Shown here: one piece after another, positions 16,024 to 24,964 of the stretch | How positions within the stretch are numbered: position 1 is the stretch's first letter | How the letters are laid out: every line of letters begins with the position of its first letter | Assembly: GCA_029237915.1 (NCBI GenBank) | Contig: JAQWHD010000039.1 | Coordinates: 101,927-165,926 of the forward strand | DNA from: Thalassotalea sp. | Lineage (GTDB): Bacteria; Pseudomonadota; Gammaproteobacteria; Enterobacterales; Alteromonadaceae | Direction of reading: 5' to 3' | DNA: 64,000 nucleotides | Translations under genes and position numbers: made by a program | Notes under the pieces: model-generated | Seen by the model: only the letters and a program-made list of their open reading frames with translations | Database searches by the model: none | Told to the model about the DNA's origin: nothing

Positions 16024-17706
16024 ATGGTTAGTAACGAAAATAGTTCTTACAGTAAGCGTTTATTACATTTGATCAGCTGGGGTCATTGGTTTACCTTTTT
16101 TAATATTATTGCAGCAATCTTGATTGCAATCATATTTTTAGATGCTGAAGGTATACCCGATGATATACTTGGCAAGGTTTATATGTTGCTTAACTGGTTT
16201 AGTCACATGGCTTTTCTGACCTTTATTTGCTTTGTATTAACGGTATTCCCACTAACCTTATTATTCCCACGAACAAAGTTTATACGGGGGGCTGCATCTG
16301 TCATATTTACAGCGGCCCTTACCATATTAGTGCTTGATGGTTTCACCTACTCACAACTTGGTTATCACCTCAATATTTCATCTACTGGCCAAATTGTAAA
16401 TTTATTAAAAGAGCAAATGCGTAATAATAGTATGTCATTTTCTGGCGTTGCTATATTTTCATTCATTGCAATTTTAATCTATGAATTACTGGTCAGTAAT
16501 TATGCTTGGCGACATTTACGTGAGTTAAAAAACAAACGTTTTCCCCGTTTCTTTGTGTTTGGTTTAATCGCTTCGTTTTTCGTAAGCCACTTTATTCATG
16601 TCTGGGCTGATGCCAAACTAGAATATAGCGTGCTACGCCAAGATACCGTTTTGCCTTATTCATATCCTACAACGGCTAAAACATTATTAACCAAATATGG
16701 TTTATTTAACCAGGGCGACTATGAACAACGAAAAAACAGCCCAATTAGCTTTAATTTAAATATTCCTACTTACCCTGTAATTACTGAGCAGTGCCAAGAA
16801 ATCGACAAACCTCTGCAATCAGTTATTTTGGTTCTTAACGAAAAAACACTTACAGGTAATCAGATAAAACAATTTAAAGCACGCTCTTCGGTAAAGCCAA
16901 CGCAATTGTTTAATCATATGGATAGTGCAGATAATAACGATGCTTGGTTTAATTTGTTTTACTCATTACCTACAATTTATAAGCACGGTATTTATAATCA
17001 AGGCAAAGAGCCTGTGCTAATGCAAAAGTTAAATGCATTGCAAATGAAAACTTCATTAGTTAGCTTTATTGGTGAAGACGATGTTCATCCAATCCCAGAG
17101 AATATAGAGCAGATATTTACTGAATCGCAACAACATAAAGACATTTCTGAATTTGTATTCGCTGAGAAACTCAATGGTTATAAAGCGGGCTTACAAGTAT
17201 ATTATTTTTCTGGTAAATCAGACTATCAATATGAGTTGTTCGTAAATGCGTTATTACTTGCGCAACAGAAAAAACAAATGAAAGATATTATCTTAATAAG
17301 TTCTATTGGTAATTTAAGCAAAGAAAGTACTTTTCAAAATAAACCTTCTTTATTAATTTGGCCGGGTAAAAAATCCGAAAAAATTACCGAGTTATCAAGC
17401 CCAATGGACTTGCAGCCAACGATAATGAAAGATTGGCTTAAGTGTAAAATGAGTTATAGCACCTACAGCAGTGGTAAAAACTTATTCCGTTTACGTGATG
17501 ACAGGATCCTTGCTAACACTATGGATTCGGGCTTAATGGTTTTTAAAAAAGATAAAACGGTTTTTATTGATCAACAAGGAAACTTTGAGAGCTATTCAAT
17601 ACATTTAGAAACTTTAATTTCTGAAAGCTCAAACTTCCCTCTACTTATTGATGGTGTGCAATACATCAGCAAATTTAGTAAAGATAACACCCCAAAAACC
17701 AAATAA
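16024..17706 (+). CDS. yejM: YejM/LapC-like inner-membrane regulator of LPS synthesis
   Basis: Five N-terminal membrane segments (within residues about 15-190, DUF3413 region with ISWGHWFTFFN) and a periplasmic alkaline-phosphatase-fold domain from about 250. E. coli YejM (PbgA/LapC) senses periplasmic LPS and controls LpxC proteolysis through LapB; 586 residues there, 560 here. The domain start QSVILVLNEKTLTG matches the position of the sulfatase-type strand, but the metal and Thr/Ser nucleophile motif of active hydrolases is not visible, consistent with a sensor. Placed after yejL. Confidence 0.9.
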   Translation: MVSNENSSYSKRLLHLISWGHWFTFFNIIAAILIAIIFLDAEGIPDDILGKVYMLLNWFSHMAFLTFICFVLTVFPLTLLFPRTKFIRGAASVIFTAALTILVLDGFTYSQLGYHLNISSTGQIVNLLKEQMRNNSMSFSGVAIFSFIAILIYELLVSNYAWRHLRELKNKRFPRFFVFGLIASFFVSHFIHVWADAKLEYSVLRQDTVLPYSYPTTAKTLLTKYGLFNQGDYEQRKNSPISFNLNIPTYPVITEQCQEIDKPLQSVILVLNEKTLTGNQIKQFKARSSVKPTQLFNHMDSADNNDAWFNLFYSLPTIYKHGIYNQGKEPVLMQKLNALQMKTSLVSFIGEDDVHPIPENIEQIFTESQQHKDISEFVFAEKLNGYKAGLQVYYFSGKSDYQYELFVNALLLAQQKKQMKDIILISSIGNLSKESTFQNKPSLLIWPGKKSEKITELSSPMDLQPTIMKDWLKCKMSYSTYSSGKNLFRLRDDRILANTMDSGLMVFKKDKTVFIDQQGNFESYSIHLETLISESSNFPLLIDGVQYISKFSKDNTPKTK

Positions 17707-17834
17707 ACACATCGATAAAGCAGCGAATTAATAAGCAAATACTCTAATAAGCATATTAATTCGTTGCATTCCATGCCAATATCTTTAACAATATTAATCC
17801 ATAACGTTAGTTCCATAACATTGTAACCCTGTGT

Positions 17835-17911
17835 CGGGGTGTAGCGCAGCTTGGTAGCGCGCGCGCCTGGGGGGCGTGAGGTCACAAGTTCGAATCTTGT
17901 CATCCCGACCA
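17835..17911 (+). tRNA. tRNA-Pro (anticodon GGG)
   Basis: Acceptor CGGGGTG (17835-17841) pairs with CATCCCG (17901-17907, one G-T), discriminator A17908, encoded CCA. D-arm GCGC/GCGC, anticodon stem CGCGC/GCGTG around loop CTGGGGG, giving anticodon GGG. T-arm ACAAG-TTCGAAT-CTTGT. Confidence 0.97.
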
Positions 17912-18058
17912 TTCAAACTACAAATACACATTTAATCCTTACTCTATTGAACCATATTGACCTCTGCTACGTATAACATCTTGTAAAAATCAAAATTTTA
18001 GCAAACTGCTATAATTAAATACCTATGTAAATTATGCATAGACCTTAGGAGAGCTATC

Positions 18059-18616
18059 ATGGTTCGTCATTACTATTTAAGTAATAACCTAAAGGAATTA
18101 AAGGTTGTTGAAGAAGAGTTACTCACAAACGGATTTTCCATCCCACAAATACATGTGCTCAGTGAAGACGATGCACAAGTTCAAAAGCTTGAACTCAATG
18201 AAGTCGAGTCAGTTTTAAAACAAGATGTCGTTCATTCTACTACTATTGGTGCCCTTGTCGGTGCTGTAGGTGCATCACTTGTATTACTTACCGCTTACCT
18301 ACTTGCATGGACTTCAGGAGCTGCCGGTTGGATGCCATTTATATTCTTAGCAATTGTAGTGTTAGGATTTTGCACCTGGGAAGGTGGATTTATTGGTATT
18401 CAAAAACCCAACAGTGAATTTAGCCGCTTTCAAGAACTACTGAACAAAGGTCAACATTTGCTTTTTATTGATGCTGATGAAGTGCAAGAAAATAAACTAT
18501 TAAGAGTAATCAAAATGCACCCAAGTTTAGTTGTGGATGGCATAGGTAAATCAGCAGCTTCTTGGGTGATCAGAAGCCAAGAAAAATACCAACAATTTAT
18601 GAAGGCTATGCCTTAA
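18059..18616 (+). CDS. Uncharacterised two-helix membrane protein
   Basis: I do not recognise a named family with certainty. The N-terminal 60 residues look like a small alpha/beta domain (MVRHYYLSNNLKELKVVEEE...IHVLSEDDAQV), as in stress-type proteins that sense through such a domain. Two hydrophobic helices lie at about 63-83 and 90-110, with small-residue GALVGAVGAS. The C-terminal 60 residues are soluble (HLLFIDADEVQENKLLRVI). Good ribosome-binding site AGGAG, 8 bases before ATG 18059. Monocistronic, between tRNA-Pro and a long hairpin at 18624. Confidence 0.75.
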   Translation: MVRHYYLSNNLKELKVVEEELLTNGFSIPQIHVLSEDDAQVQKLELNEVESVLKQDVVHSTTIGALVGAVGASLVLLTAYLLAWTSGAAGWMPFIFLAIVVLGFCTWEGGFIGIQKPNSEFSRFQELLNKGQHLLFIDADEVQENKLLRVIKMHPSLVVDGIGKSAASWVIRSQEKYQQFMKAMP

Positions 18617-18623
18617 TAATACG

Positions 18624-18675
18624 ACAGTAATAACAATGTCACTGAGCCTTATTTAGTGGCATTATTATTTACTGT
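18624..18675 (+). terminator. Long imperfect hairpin after the membrane-protein gene
   Basis: About 20-bp imperfect stem beginning ACAGTAATAACAATG and ending CATTATTATTTACTGT, loop about 11 bases. Eight bases after the stop; no strong T-run, so terminator or mRNA-stabilising element. Confidence 0.55.
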
Positions 18676-19007
18676 TAAAGATATAAGCTAGTCTATACCT
18701 GTCAAAAATTTTGTCACTCAGCAGTTACCCATCCCAAATCAGTCGTTACAAATCTCAACTTAATTACACTTCAATATTCGATAATCTAGTTGCAGATATA
18801 TAACCCAAACACAAAAATAATTAATTATCTTAAATACCACTTAAGCCACCTAATAACCCTGTCATTTAGAGTTGCTAATTTTCTGTGGATAATTACGGTA
18901 TAAATAAATTAAAAACTTCTCTAAACCATTATTATCATTGACCAAAAATATAAAACCATATTTGTAGATAACTTTGCAGTAGGTGAGTATTCACACATAT
19001 AAAGGTG
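18676..19007. other. Non-coding AT-rich gap
   Basis: About 330 bases with no ORF carrying a ribosome-binding site. I looked in particular for a HicA-type toxin gene that should accompany the downstream HicB-like gene and found none. Confidence 0.55.
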
Positions 19008-19122
19008 GGGTTATTGGGGTCTACACGCCCTTGTAGGTCAGGGTTACCAGAGTCTATGCCGATACACTGCGCGGAGTTACCAGGGTCTTGTTGATTTTAT
19101 GGTTTAGAGTTGTTAGAGTTAT
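19008..19122 (+). repeat. Four 16-bp direct repeats with an exact 33-bp period
   Basis: Copies begin at 19008, 19041, 19074 and 19107, each 33 bases apart. They read GGGTTATTGGGGTCTA, GGGTTACCAGAGTCTA, GAGTTACCAGGGTCTT and GAGTTGTTAGAGTTAT. Within the first 14 positions every difference is a transition. The 17-base spacers are unrelated. The last copy ends 36 bases before the HicB-like start codon. A 33-base period is close to three helical turns, so the copies would lie on one face of the DNA, as expected for a protein-binding array. It could also be a decayed tandem repeat. Confidence 0.75.
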
Positions 19123-19158
19123 CTATAATTTCAATTAAAATAACTTGAGAATATAGAT

Positions 19159-19566
19159 ATGCGCTTTCCTATTGTCCTATTATTTAACCCTGAATCGAGT
19201 GATTACAAAGTAACAGTTCCTGATCTTGCGGGCTGTTCGTGCAGAGCAAAATCCATGGATGACGCCCTTAATGAAATCATTGCAGTGATAGAATCTCACC
19301 TTTCATTATTAGCTGAGTATGGAGAAGATATTCCTGTTGCATCTACTTTTGAAACGCATGTTTCTAAGATGGAATTTAGAGGTGGAGTTTGGGCGGTTGT
19401 CGATTTAGATATCACCCCTTTTCTTGGCAAGAGTCACAAAATAAATGTCACCCTTCCTGAGCTATTAATAAAAAAAATTGATGACTTAGTTGCAGTAGAT
19501 CCTAACCATAAAACACGCTCTGGTTTTATAGCTCATGCTGCAATTAATGAGTTAAGCAGAAAGTAA
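19159..19566 (+). CDS. HicB-like antitoxin-type protein, no HicA partner
   Basis: N-terminal HicB RNase-H-like fold: FPIVLLF...YKVTVPDLAGCSCRAKSMDDAL, the usual dPDLpGC segment followed by the helix. The C-terminal 45 residues (INVTLPELLIKKIDDLV...RSGFIAHAAINEL) form a ribbon-helix-helix DNA-binding domain. 135 residues, typical for HicB with RHH. HicA toxins are about 60 residues and normally adjacent; neither flank has one. The protein may be an orphan repressor acting on the phased repeats just upstream, which is inference. Confidence 0.82.
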   Translation: MRFPIVLLFNPESSDYKVTVPDLAGCSCRAKSMDDALNEIIAVIESHLSLLAEYGEDIPVASTFETHVSKMEFRGGVWAVVDLDITPFLGKSHKINVTLPELLIKKIDDLVAVDPNHKTRSGFIAHAAINELSRK

Positions 19567-19653
19567 TTACAAATTTGATTAATGGCAAATCTATTTAGCA
19601 TCATTAAATTACTGTTGGTATAATGCCTACAGGAAAACTAACTAAGAAATAAA

Positions 19654-20358
19654 ATGAATAAAAAATTATTACTACTGAGCAGCTCGCGTGTTGGCGACAC
19701 TGCTTATTTAGAACATGCAAAATCAATGATCAGTGAACATTTAGATACTGTCGATGAAGTGGTCTTTATTCCCTACGCTGGTGTTTCGGTAAACTACGAT
19801 GATTACACCACTATGGTTGCTGATGCATTAGCAGATATAAACGTAAAGGTTGTTGGTATTCACAGTTTTGCCGATCCTGTCGCTGCAATAAATAATGCTA
19901 AAGCCATTTTAGTTGGCGGTGGTAATACGTTTCATTTATTGCATCAGTTATATGAAAACAATCTTATTACGGCTATTCAGAACAAAGTTAATCAAGGTAC
20001 ACCATATATCGGTTGGAGCGCGGGTTCTAACATTGCAGGCATGAGTATAAGAACAACCAATGATATGCCAATTATTCAGCCGCAAAGTTTTGACGCATTA
20101 AACTTAGTGCCAGTACAATTAAACCCCCACTACACAGATTTCAACCCTCCAGGACACAATGGCGAAACACGTGAGCAACGCTTAACAGAGTTCATGGTAC
20201 TAAACCCTGAAACCCACATTGTTGGTATTGTAGAAGGTACAGCGTTAAAACTTAAAGATAATAAGTTAGGTTTGGTCGGCCCTGATGTTGGATATGTATT
20301 TTTAAACCGTAATAAACAAGTGATCAGCACCGACACCGATTTGAGTTATTTATTGTAG
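19654..20358 (+). CDS. pepE: Dipeptidase E (peptidase E)
   Basis: Serine peptidase of family S51 that removes N-terminal Asp from dipeptides. 234 residues (E. coli 229). The nucleophile is Ser122 in GWSAGSN; the preceding LVGGGNTFHLL block is the family signature, and NPHYTD contains the conserved histidine. Cytoplasmic, monocistronic. Confidence 0.93.
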   Translation: MNKKLLLLSSSRVGDTAYLEHAKSMISEHLDTVDEVVFIPYAGVSVNYDDYTTMVADALADINVKVVGIHSFADPVAAINNAKAILVGGGNTFHLLHQLYENNLITAIQNKVNQGTPYIGWSAGSNIAGMSIRTTNDMPIIQPQSFDALNLVPVQLNPHYTDFNPPGHNGETREQRLTEFMVLNPETHIVGIVEGTALKLKDNKLGLVGPDVGYVFLNRNKQVISTDTDLSYLL

Positions 20359-20431
20359 TATCAGAGGTTATTCTTATTTAGGTAGGAATAGCCTTGGTTT
20401 TAAAATTTTAACACGAGAGATGTAATTAACG

Positions 20432-21052
20432 ATGAGCTTCTATGACGAAAAGATCTTACCGCACATCATAAACTGCGGATGTTCAACACCTGCAATTATG
20501 GATTTACGTTCAAAGGTTGTGCCTCTAGCGTATGGTGATGTTTTAGAAGTTGGCATGGGCTCTGCCTTAAATTTACCTTTATATAATACTTCAAAAGTTA
20601 ATAAAGTTTGGGGATTAGAGCCTTCAATAGGCATGCGTAAACGTGCTGAGAAAAATCTAAACCGATCTAATATTAAGGTTGATTGGCTAGACTTACCTGG
20701 CGAAAAAATTCCCCTTGCTGATAACTCTGTTGATTGTATTGTATTAACTTATACTCTTTGTACTATTCCTGATTGGCGTGCTGCTATGCAACAGATGCAC
20801 AGAGTGTTAAAACCACATGGTAAACTCTTGTATTGCGAGCATGGCTTATCGCCACATAGTTCAATCGAGAAATGGCAAAATAGGTTAAATCCTTTATGGG
20901 GTAAAATATTCGGTGGTTGTAACTTAAACCGCAATGTTACCCAAAGTATTGAAGCGTCAGGTTTTTCTATAGAGTGGAATGAGCATAAATACGTTAATAA
21001 AATGCCCAAATTTGCAGCTTATATGAGTGTCGGATCCGCAATCAAAACCTAA
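20432..21052 (+). CDS. Class I SAM-dependent methyltransferase
   Basis: Methyltransferase of the Methyltransf_11 type. SAM-binding motif I is VLEVGMGSALNLPLY, acidic motif II in VWGLEPS, then VLTYTLCTIPDWRAAM and a MHRVLKPHGKLLYCEHG motif typical of METTL7/phospholipid-methyltransferase-like proteins. 206 residues. Substrate unknown. Convergent with bioD, only 14 bases apart. Confidence 0.82.
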   Translation: MSFYDEKILPHIINCGCSTPAIMDLRSKVVPLAYGDVLEVGMGSALNLPLYNTSKVNKVWGLEPSIGMRKRAEKNLNRSNIKVDWLDLPGEKIPLADNSVDCIVLTYTLCTIPDWRAAMQQMHRVLKPHGKLLYCEHGLSPHSSIEKWQNRLNPLWGKIFGGCNLNRNVTQSIEASGFSIEWNEHKYVNKMPKFAAYMSVGSAIKT

Positions 21053-21066
21053 ATAAGTTTGTTTGC

Positions 21067-21732
21067 TTATAACCAAGATAGGTCAATTTTTTCTACAGCT
21101 TGATCTATTGAATTAACTTTATCAATCTTAGCAATTAACGGTGCAGTTATAGCGCTTTGTAAATAATCTATATTCTCTTCTAAATACGGCATTTCTTCAG
21201 GGAAGTTGGCCACCCAAGCAATAACCTTCAAACCATCGTTAATGATTGATTCGTAAGTTAATATTGCATGATTTAAACAGCCAAGCTTCATGTGTACCAC
21301 TAAGATCACATTAAGATTTTGTTGTTTTACAAATTCAGATAAATATTCGCCATTACCAAGCGGTAAACGCCAGCCACCAGCACCTTCAGTAATAGTTATG
21401 TCAGCATTTAATGACTGTATTTGAGTAAATCCTTTACTAATTAAATCACAGGTAATACTTTTATTATGTTTTAGCGCGGCAATGTGCGGTGCAATTGGCT
21501 CTTCATAGGCAATTGGGTTTATTTGTTCAATGCTTTGTTCGCTGTTTGCTTGTTGTTGCAGAGCTAAGGCATCGCCATTGACTAACTTTCCATCAATGTT
21601 TTCACAGCCAGCAGATATAGGTTTATATACAGCAACCTTTTTACCAGTGCTAACCAAAGCAGCAGTAAGGCTTGAAGCCACAAGGGTTTTGCCTGCATCG
21701 GTATCGGTTGCGGTTATAAAATAGTTTTTCAT
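21067..21732 (-). CDS. bioD: Dethiobiotin synthetase
   Basis: ATP-dependent closure of the ureido ring of dethiobiotin. P-loop FITATDTDAGKT at the N-terminus, YKPISAGCE substrate region and the TEGAGGWRLPL motif. 221 residues, normal length. Last gene of bioB-bioF-bioC-bioD, 16 bases after bioC. Confidence 0.95.
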   Translation of the reverse strand: MKNYFITATDTDAGKTLVASSLTAALVSTGKKVAVYKPISAGCENIDGKLVNGDALALQQQANSEQSIEQINPIAYEEPIAPHIAALKHNKSITCDLISKGFTQIQSLNADITITEGAGGWRLPLGNGEYLSEFVKQQNLNVILVVHMKLGCLNHAILTYESIINDGLKVIAWVANFPEEMPYLEENIDYLQSAITAPLIAKIDKVNSIDQAVEKIDLSWL

Positions 21733-21748
21733 AAAATTAGATCTACTG

Positions 21749-22549
21749 TTATTTATTATTGGCTTTAACTAATTTACCAGTACATAACTGATAGGTAGCC
21801 GGATAACAACCTGAGTCAGATTGAAACTCTTGATAAGCTTTTGTCATTTTTTGCCAACTGCCCTTACCTGACAAGCCTTTATTAACCTTGTTCGGTAAAT
21901 GGCTCGCGCCTAAACTTTTAAGCTCATTGGCTAAATGTTTTACACTAATATAATCAAGTACTATCGGCTGTTGCTCGAGTAACTCAATATTAAAATTGGT
22001 TGTTTTAATATCTTGTTCAACATCAGTTAAGCTTTTAAAATCAATAACATGTTGATCATCATTAACATTAGCCCAGCTTTGCTTTAACTCAGATAATGTA
22101 CCATCGAGTAATGTAGTAAACACAAATGTGCCACCAGGTTTCAGTACCCTTTCAATTTCTTTAAATGCATCGCTCAGTGGATCGCACCATTGAATCACTA
22201 AATTTGAATAGATGATGTCGATGCTGTTATCAGTAAATGGCAATTGATGGATATCTGCTGCTAGCCAATTAATATCATTATGACGTTGCTCACGTGCGTA
22301 ATTCAACATTGACTTAGATAAATCTAAGCCGATAACATTGTGGTGATCGGTCTTTAAAACATCAGCAAAGTAACCGGTGCCCGTGCCTAAATCAACAACG
22401 ATTGGATCTGTCGTAGATAACATATTATCTTGCAAATATGACAAAATAATATTGCCACTTTGACGTTGTAAACGGGCTGATACGTCGTAAGAATTTGATG
22501 CAGCACCAAACGTATCAGCAATTTTTGCTTTTAATTGTTCTGTAGGCAT
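21749..22549 (-). CDS. bioC: Malonyl-ACP O-methyltransferase
   Basis: Methylates malonyl-ACP to start pimeloyl synthesis. SAM motif VVDLGTGTGYFADVL, post-motif DLSKSMLNYAR and IQWCDPLSDAFKEIERVLKPGG. 266 residues. The start overlaps the bioF end by 19 bases. No bioH (pimeloyl-ACP methyl ester esterase) lies in the operon, so that step must be encoded elsewhere. Confidence 0.94.
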   Translation of the reverse strand: MPTEQLKAKIADTFGAASNSYDVSARLQRQSGNIILSYLQDNMLSTTDPIVVDLGTGTGYFADVLKTDHHNVIGLDLSKSMLNYAREQRHNDINWLAADIHQLPFTDNSIDIIYSNLVIQWCDPLSDAFKEIERVLKPGGTFVFTTLLDGTLSELKQSWANVNDDQHVIDFKSLTDVEQDIKTTNFNIELLEQQPIVLDYISVKHLANELKSLGASHLPNKVNKGLSGKGSWQKMTKAYQEFQSDSGCYPATYQLCTGKLVKANNK

Positions 22550-23706
22550 TTGCCTATGACCTCATTGATTGATTCAGCTAAGGTGCTGATATCATTGTCA
22601 TTATGATTTGATGTTATGGTTACGCGTAACCTTGATTTGCCGGTTTCAACCGTTGGAGGTCGTATCGCTGTAAGCCAAAAGCCTAATTCTTTTAAATGTT
22701 GTGCACAATACAAGGTATCAATTTCGCTACCGACTATTACGCCGATAATAGATGACTGAGTTGCTGTTACTGCAATTGAATTATCGAGTTTATTTATAAA
22801 TAACTCGGTTAATTTTTGTATTTTTTCACGGCGCCAAGTATCACGTTTACATAACTCAATACTTGCATTTGTCGCTAAGGCGAGTGCCGGAGAAATTGCG
22901 GTTGAGTAAATGTATTCACGATTGCGATTAATAAAGTACTCAATCAATTCTTCATTGCCAGCAACGACCGCCCCGTTAGTGGCAATTGCTTTACCAAAAG
23001 TAGCCATTTGAATAACCTTGTTATCTATGGCTAAATCTTGGGCTTTTGCTGTACCGCTGCCATCATCACCTAACACCCCTATTCCATGAGCGTCATCTAT
23101 ATAAAGCCAAGCATCATTTGCATCACTTATTTGTTTGATGGCAGACAATGGTGCACAGTCACCGTCCATACTGTAAACGCCTTCAGTAACAACTAAATTA
23201 CTTGTACAAGCCGTACTCTTTAGTTGTTTCTCTAAATGTGATACATCATTATGACGAAAGCGTTTTGCTTTAGCTTTCGAATTAAAAGCACCGTCAATTA
23301 GAGATGCGTGCGCAAGCTTATCTAAATGAAAGCCTACCGAAGCGTCTTGGCCCAAGGTATTTAACACGCCACAATTAGCACTAAAGCCACTAGAAAATAA
23401 CAGACAACGCTCTGCATTTAACCAATCGGCTAAGTTTTCTTCTAATTGTTGATGAGCTTTAGTGTAACCAGTAATTAGCGGTGATGAGCAAGAACTGCTG
23501 CCGTATTGCGCAATACCATTGATATAGCTCGTCTTAATAGCCTCATGTCCTGCCAGGCCTAAGTAATCATTAGATGAAAAGTTGATATACTCAACCCCAT
23601 CAAATGTTAACAAACGCCCGGTAGACTGGCTTAGCACAACGCGGTTACGATCAAGATTGTTCGCTTTTTGCTGTGCTAATTGCTCATCAATAAATGTAAA
23701 CGACAT
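22531..23706 (-). CDS. bioF: 8-amino-7-oxononanoate synthase
   Basis: PLP enzyme joining pimeloyl-ACP and alanine. Motifs NDYLGLAGH near the N-terminus, IDDAHGIGVLG, and PLP-lysine in MATFGKAIATNG. 391 residues (E. coli 384). Second gene of the biotin operon, 33 bases after bioB. Confidence 0.96.
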   Translation of the reverse strand: MSFTFIDEQLAQQKANNLDRNRVVLSQSTGRLLTFDGVEYINFSSNDYLGLAGHEAIKTSYINGIAQYGSSSCSSPLITGYTKAHQQLEENLADWLNAERCLLFSSGFSANCGVLNTLGQDASVGFHLDKLAHASLIDGAFNSKAKAKRFRHNDVSHLEKQLKSTACTSNLVVTEGVYSMDGDCAPLSAIKQISDANDAWLYIDDAHGIGVLGDDGSGTAKAQDLAIDNKVIQMATFGKAIATNGAVVAGNEELIEYFINRNREYIYSTAISPALALATNASIELCKRDTWRREKIQKLTELFINKLDNSIAVTATQSSIIGVIVGSEIDTLYCAQHLKELGFWLTAIRPPTVETGKSRLRVTITSNHNDNDISTLAESINEVIGKCLQNN

Positions 23707-23739
23707 TAGTTTTCCTACACTTAGTTTCAGCTAATTAAA

Positions 23740-24819
23740 CTAGCTGGCACTTGCGTCATAAAATAAGTCTTTATTCTCATTATTTACAATCGCTGTACGT
23801 AATGAGTTAGCTTCAATTTGAGCTTGCTGTTCAGAAGTCGCATTCAAACGTTCGGTATTAATGCCTAACTTTTTAAATAACATCATGTCTGAGTCAGCTT
23901 CAGGATTATCAGTAGTAAGTAACTTACAACCATAGAAGATTGAGTTAGCACCCGCTAAAAAGCACATTGCTTGCATTTGCTCGTTCATTGCATCGCGACC
24001 AGCAGAAAGGCGAACATGCGATTGTGGCATCATAATTCGAGCCACGGCAATACAACGAATAAAATCAAAATGCTCAAGATCTTCAACATTCTCAAGTGGT
24101 GTGCCGTCTATTTTTACTAGCATGTTCATAGGAACACTTTCTGGTTGCTTATCAAGATTAGCTAATTGCACTAATAATGATGCCCGATCAGTACTACTCT
24201 CACCAAGTCCCATAATGCCGCCACTACACACTTTCATACCAGCACTGCGAACATTAGTTAATGTATCTAAACGGTCTTGATAAGTACGGGTAGTGATAAT
24301 TTGATTGTAATGCTCTGGCGAGGTATCTAAGTTGTGATTGTAATAATCAAGGCCAGCTTCTTGTAATGTATTCGCTTGCTGTTCATCTAACATACCTAGT
24401 GTCATACACGTTTCTAAGCCAAGCTCACGAACACCTTCAACCATTTTAACGATATGTGGCATGTCTCGGGCTTTCGGGTTTCTCCAACCAGCACCCATAC
24501 AAAAGCGAGTAGAGCCTTGATCTTTAGCTTTTTGCGCAGCCTCTAATACATTCTCAACTTCCATTAACTTTTCTTTTTCAACGTCAGTGTTATAACGCGC
24601 ACTTTGTGAACAGTACTTACAATCTTCAGGACATGCGCCTGTTTTGATGGAAAGCAAGGTACTTACTTGTACTTCGTTAGGATTGAAGTTTTCACGGTGT
24701 GCTGTTTGTGCCTTAAACATTAAATCATTAAATGGTAAATCGAATAACGCTTGTACTTGCGCTACTGTCCAGTTGTTACGTACTGGAAAATCAGTTTTTA
24801 TAGTTATTGGTGTAGTCAT
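23740..24819 (-). CDS. bioB: Biotin synthase
   Basis: Radical-SAM enzyme inserting sulfur into dethiobiotin. The CxxxCxxC cluster motif is [13 protein letters not shown] near residue 60; conserved [16 protein letters not shown] and RLSAGRDAM follow. 359 residues. First gene of the minus-strand biotin operon, divergent from bioA. Confidence 0.97.
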   Translation of the reverse strand: MTTPITIKTDFPVRNNWTVAQVQALFDLPFNDLMFKAQTAHRENFNPNEVQVSTLLSIKTGACPEDCKYCSQSARYNTDVEKEKLMEVENVLEAAQKAKDQGSTRFCMGAGWRNPKARDMPHIVKMVEGVRELGLETCMTLGMLDEQQANTLQEAGLDYYNHNLDTSPEHYNQIITTRTYQDRLDTLTNVRSAGMKVCSGGIMGLGESSTDRASLLVQLANLDKQPESVPMNMLVKIDGTPLENVEDLEHFDFIRCIAVARIMMPQSHVRLSAGRDAMNEQMQAMCFLAGANSIFYGCKLLTTDNPEADSDMMLFKKLGINTERLNATSEQQAQIEANSLRTAIVNNENKDLFYDASAS

Positions 24820-24964
24820 AGCAAAGTATTACCTAATTTTTATATCCGTTTATGCATGCTGCATGTAAACCGATAGTGTTGTTGTATTGCATCAAATTAA
24901 TTTTACGGTTAGTCTAGCGACATCAACATTGCTGTCAACGTAACACAAATAGAATAGTTAACTA
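24820..24964. promoter_or_regulatory. bioB / bioA divergent promoter region
   Basis: The usual gammaproteobacterial BirA operator is a TGTAAACC...GGTTTACA palindrome. Here I see only one half-site, TGTAAACC at 24864-24871, next to a GTTTA...TAAAC pair in the opposite sense. A full BirA operator is therefore not supported by eye. Confidence 0.4.

Noticed and set aside
17592..17912. Minus-strand frame across tRNA-Pro reading MVGMTRFELVTSRPPGARAT
   Set aside because: This is the well-known spurious protein read antisense through a tRNA.
19008..19122. Possible CRISPR array
   Set aside because: Repeats are 16 bases with a 33-base period and 17-base spacers, too short for CRISPR, and no cas gene is near.
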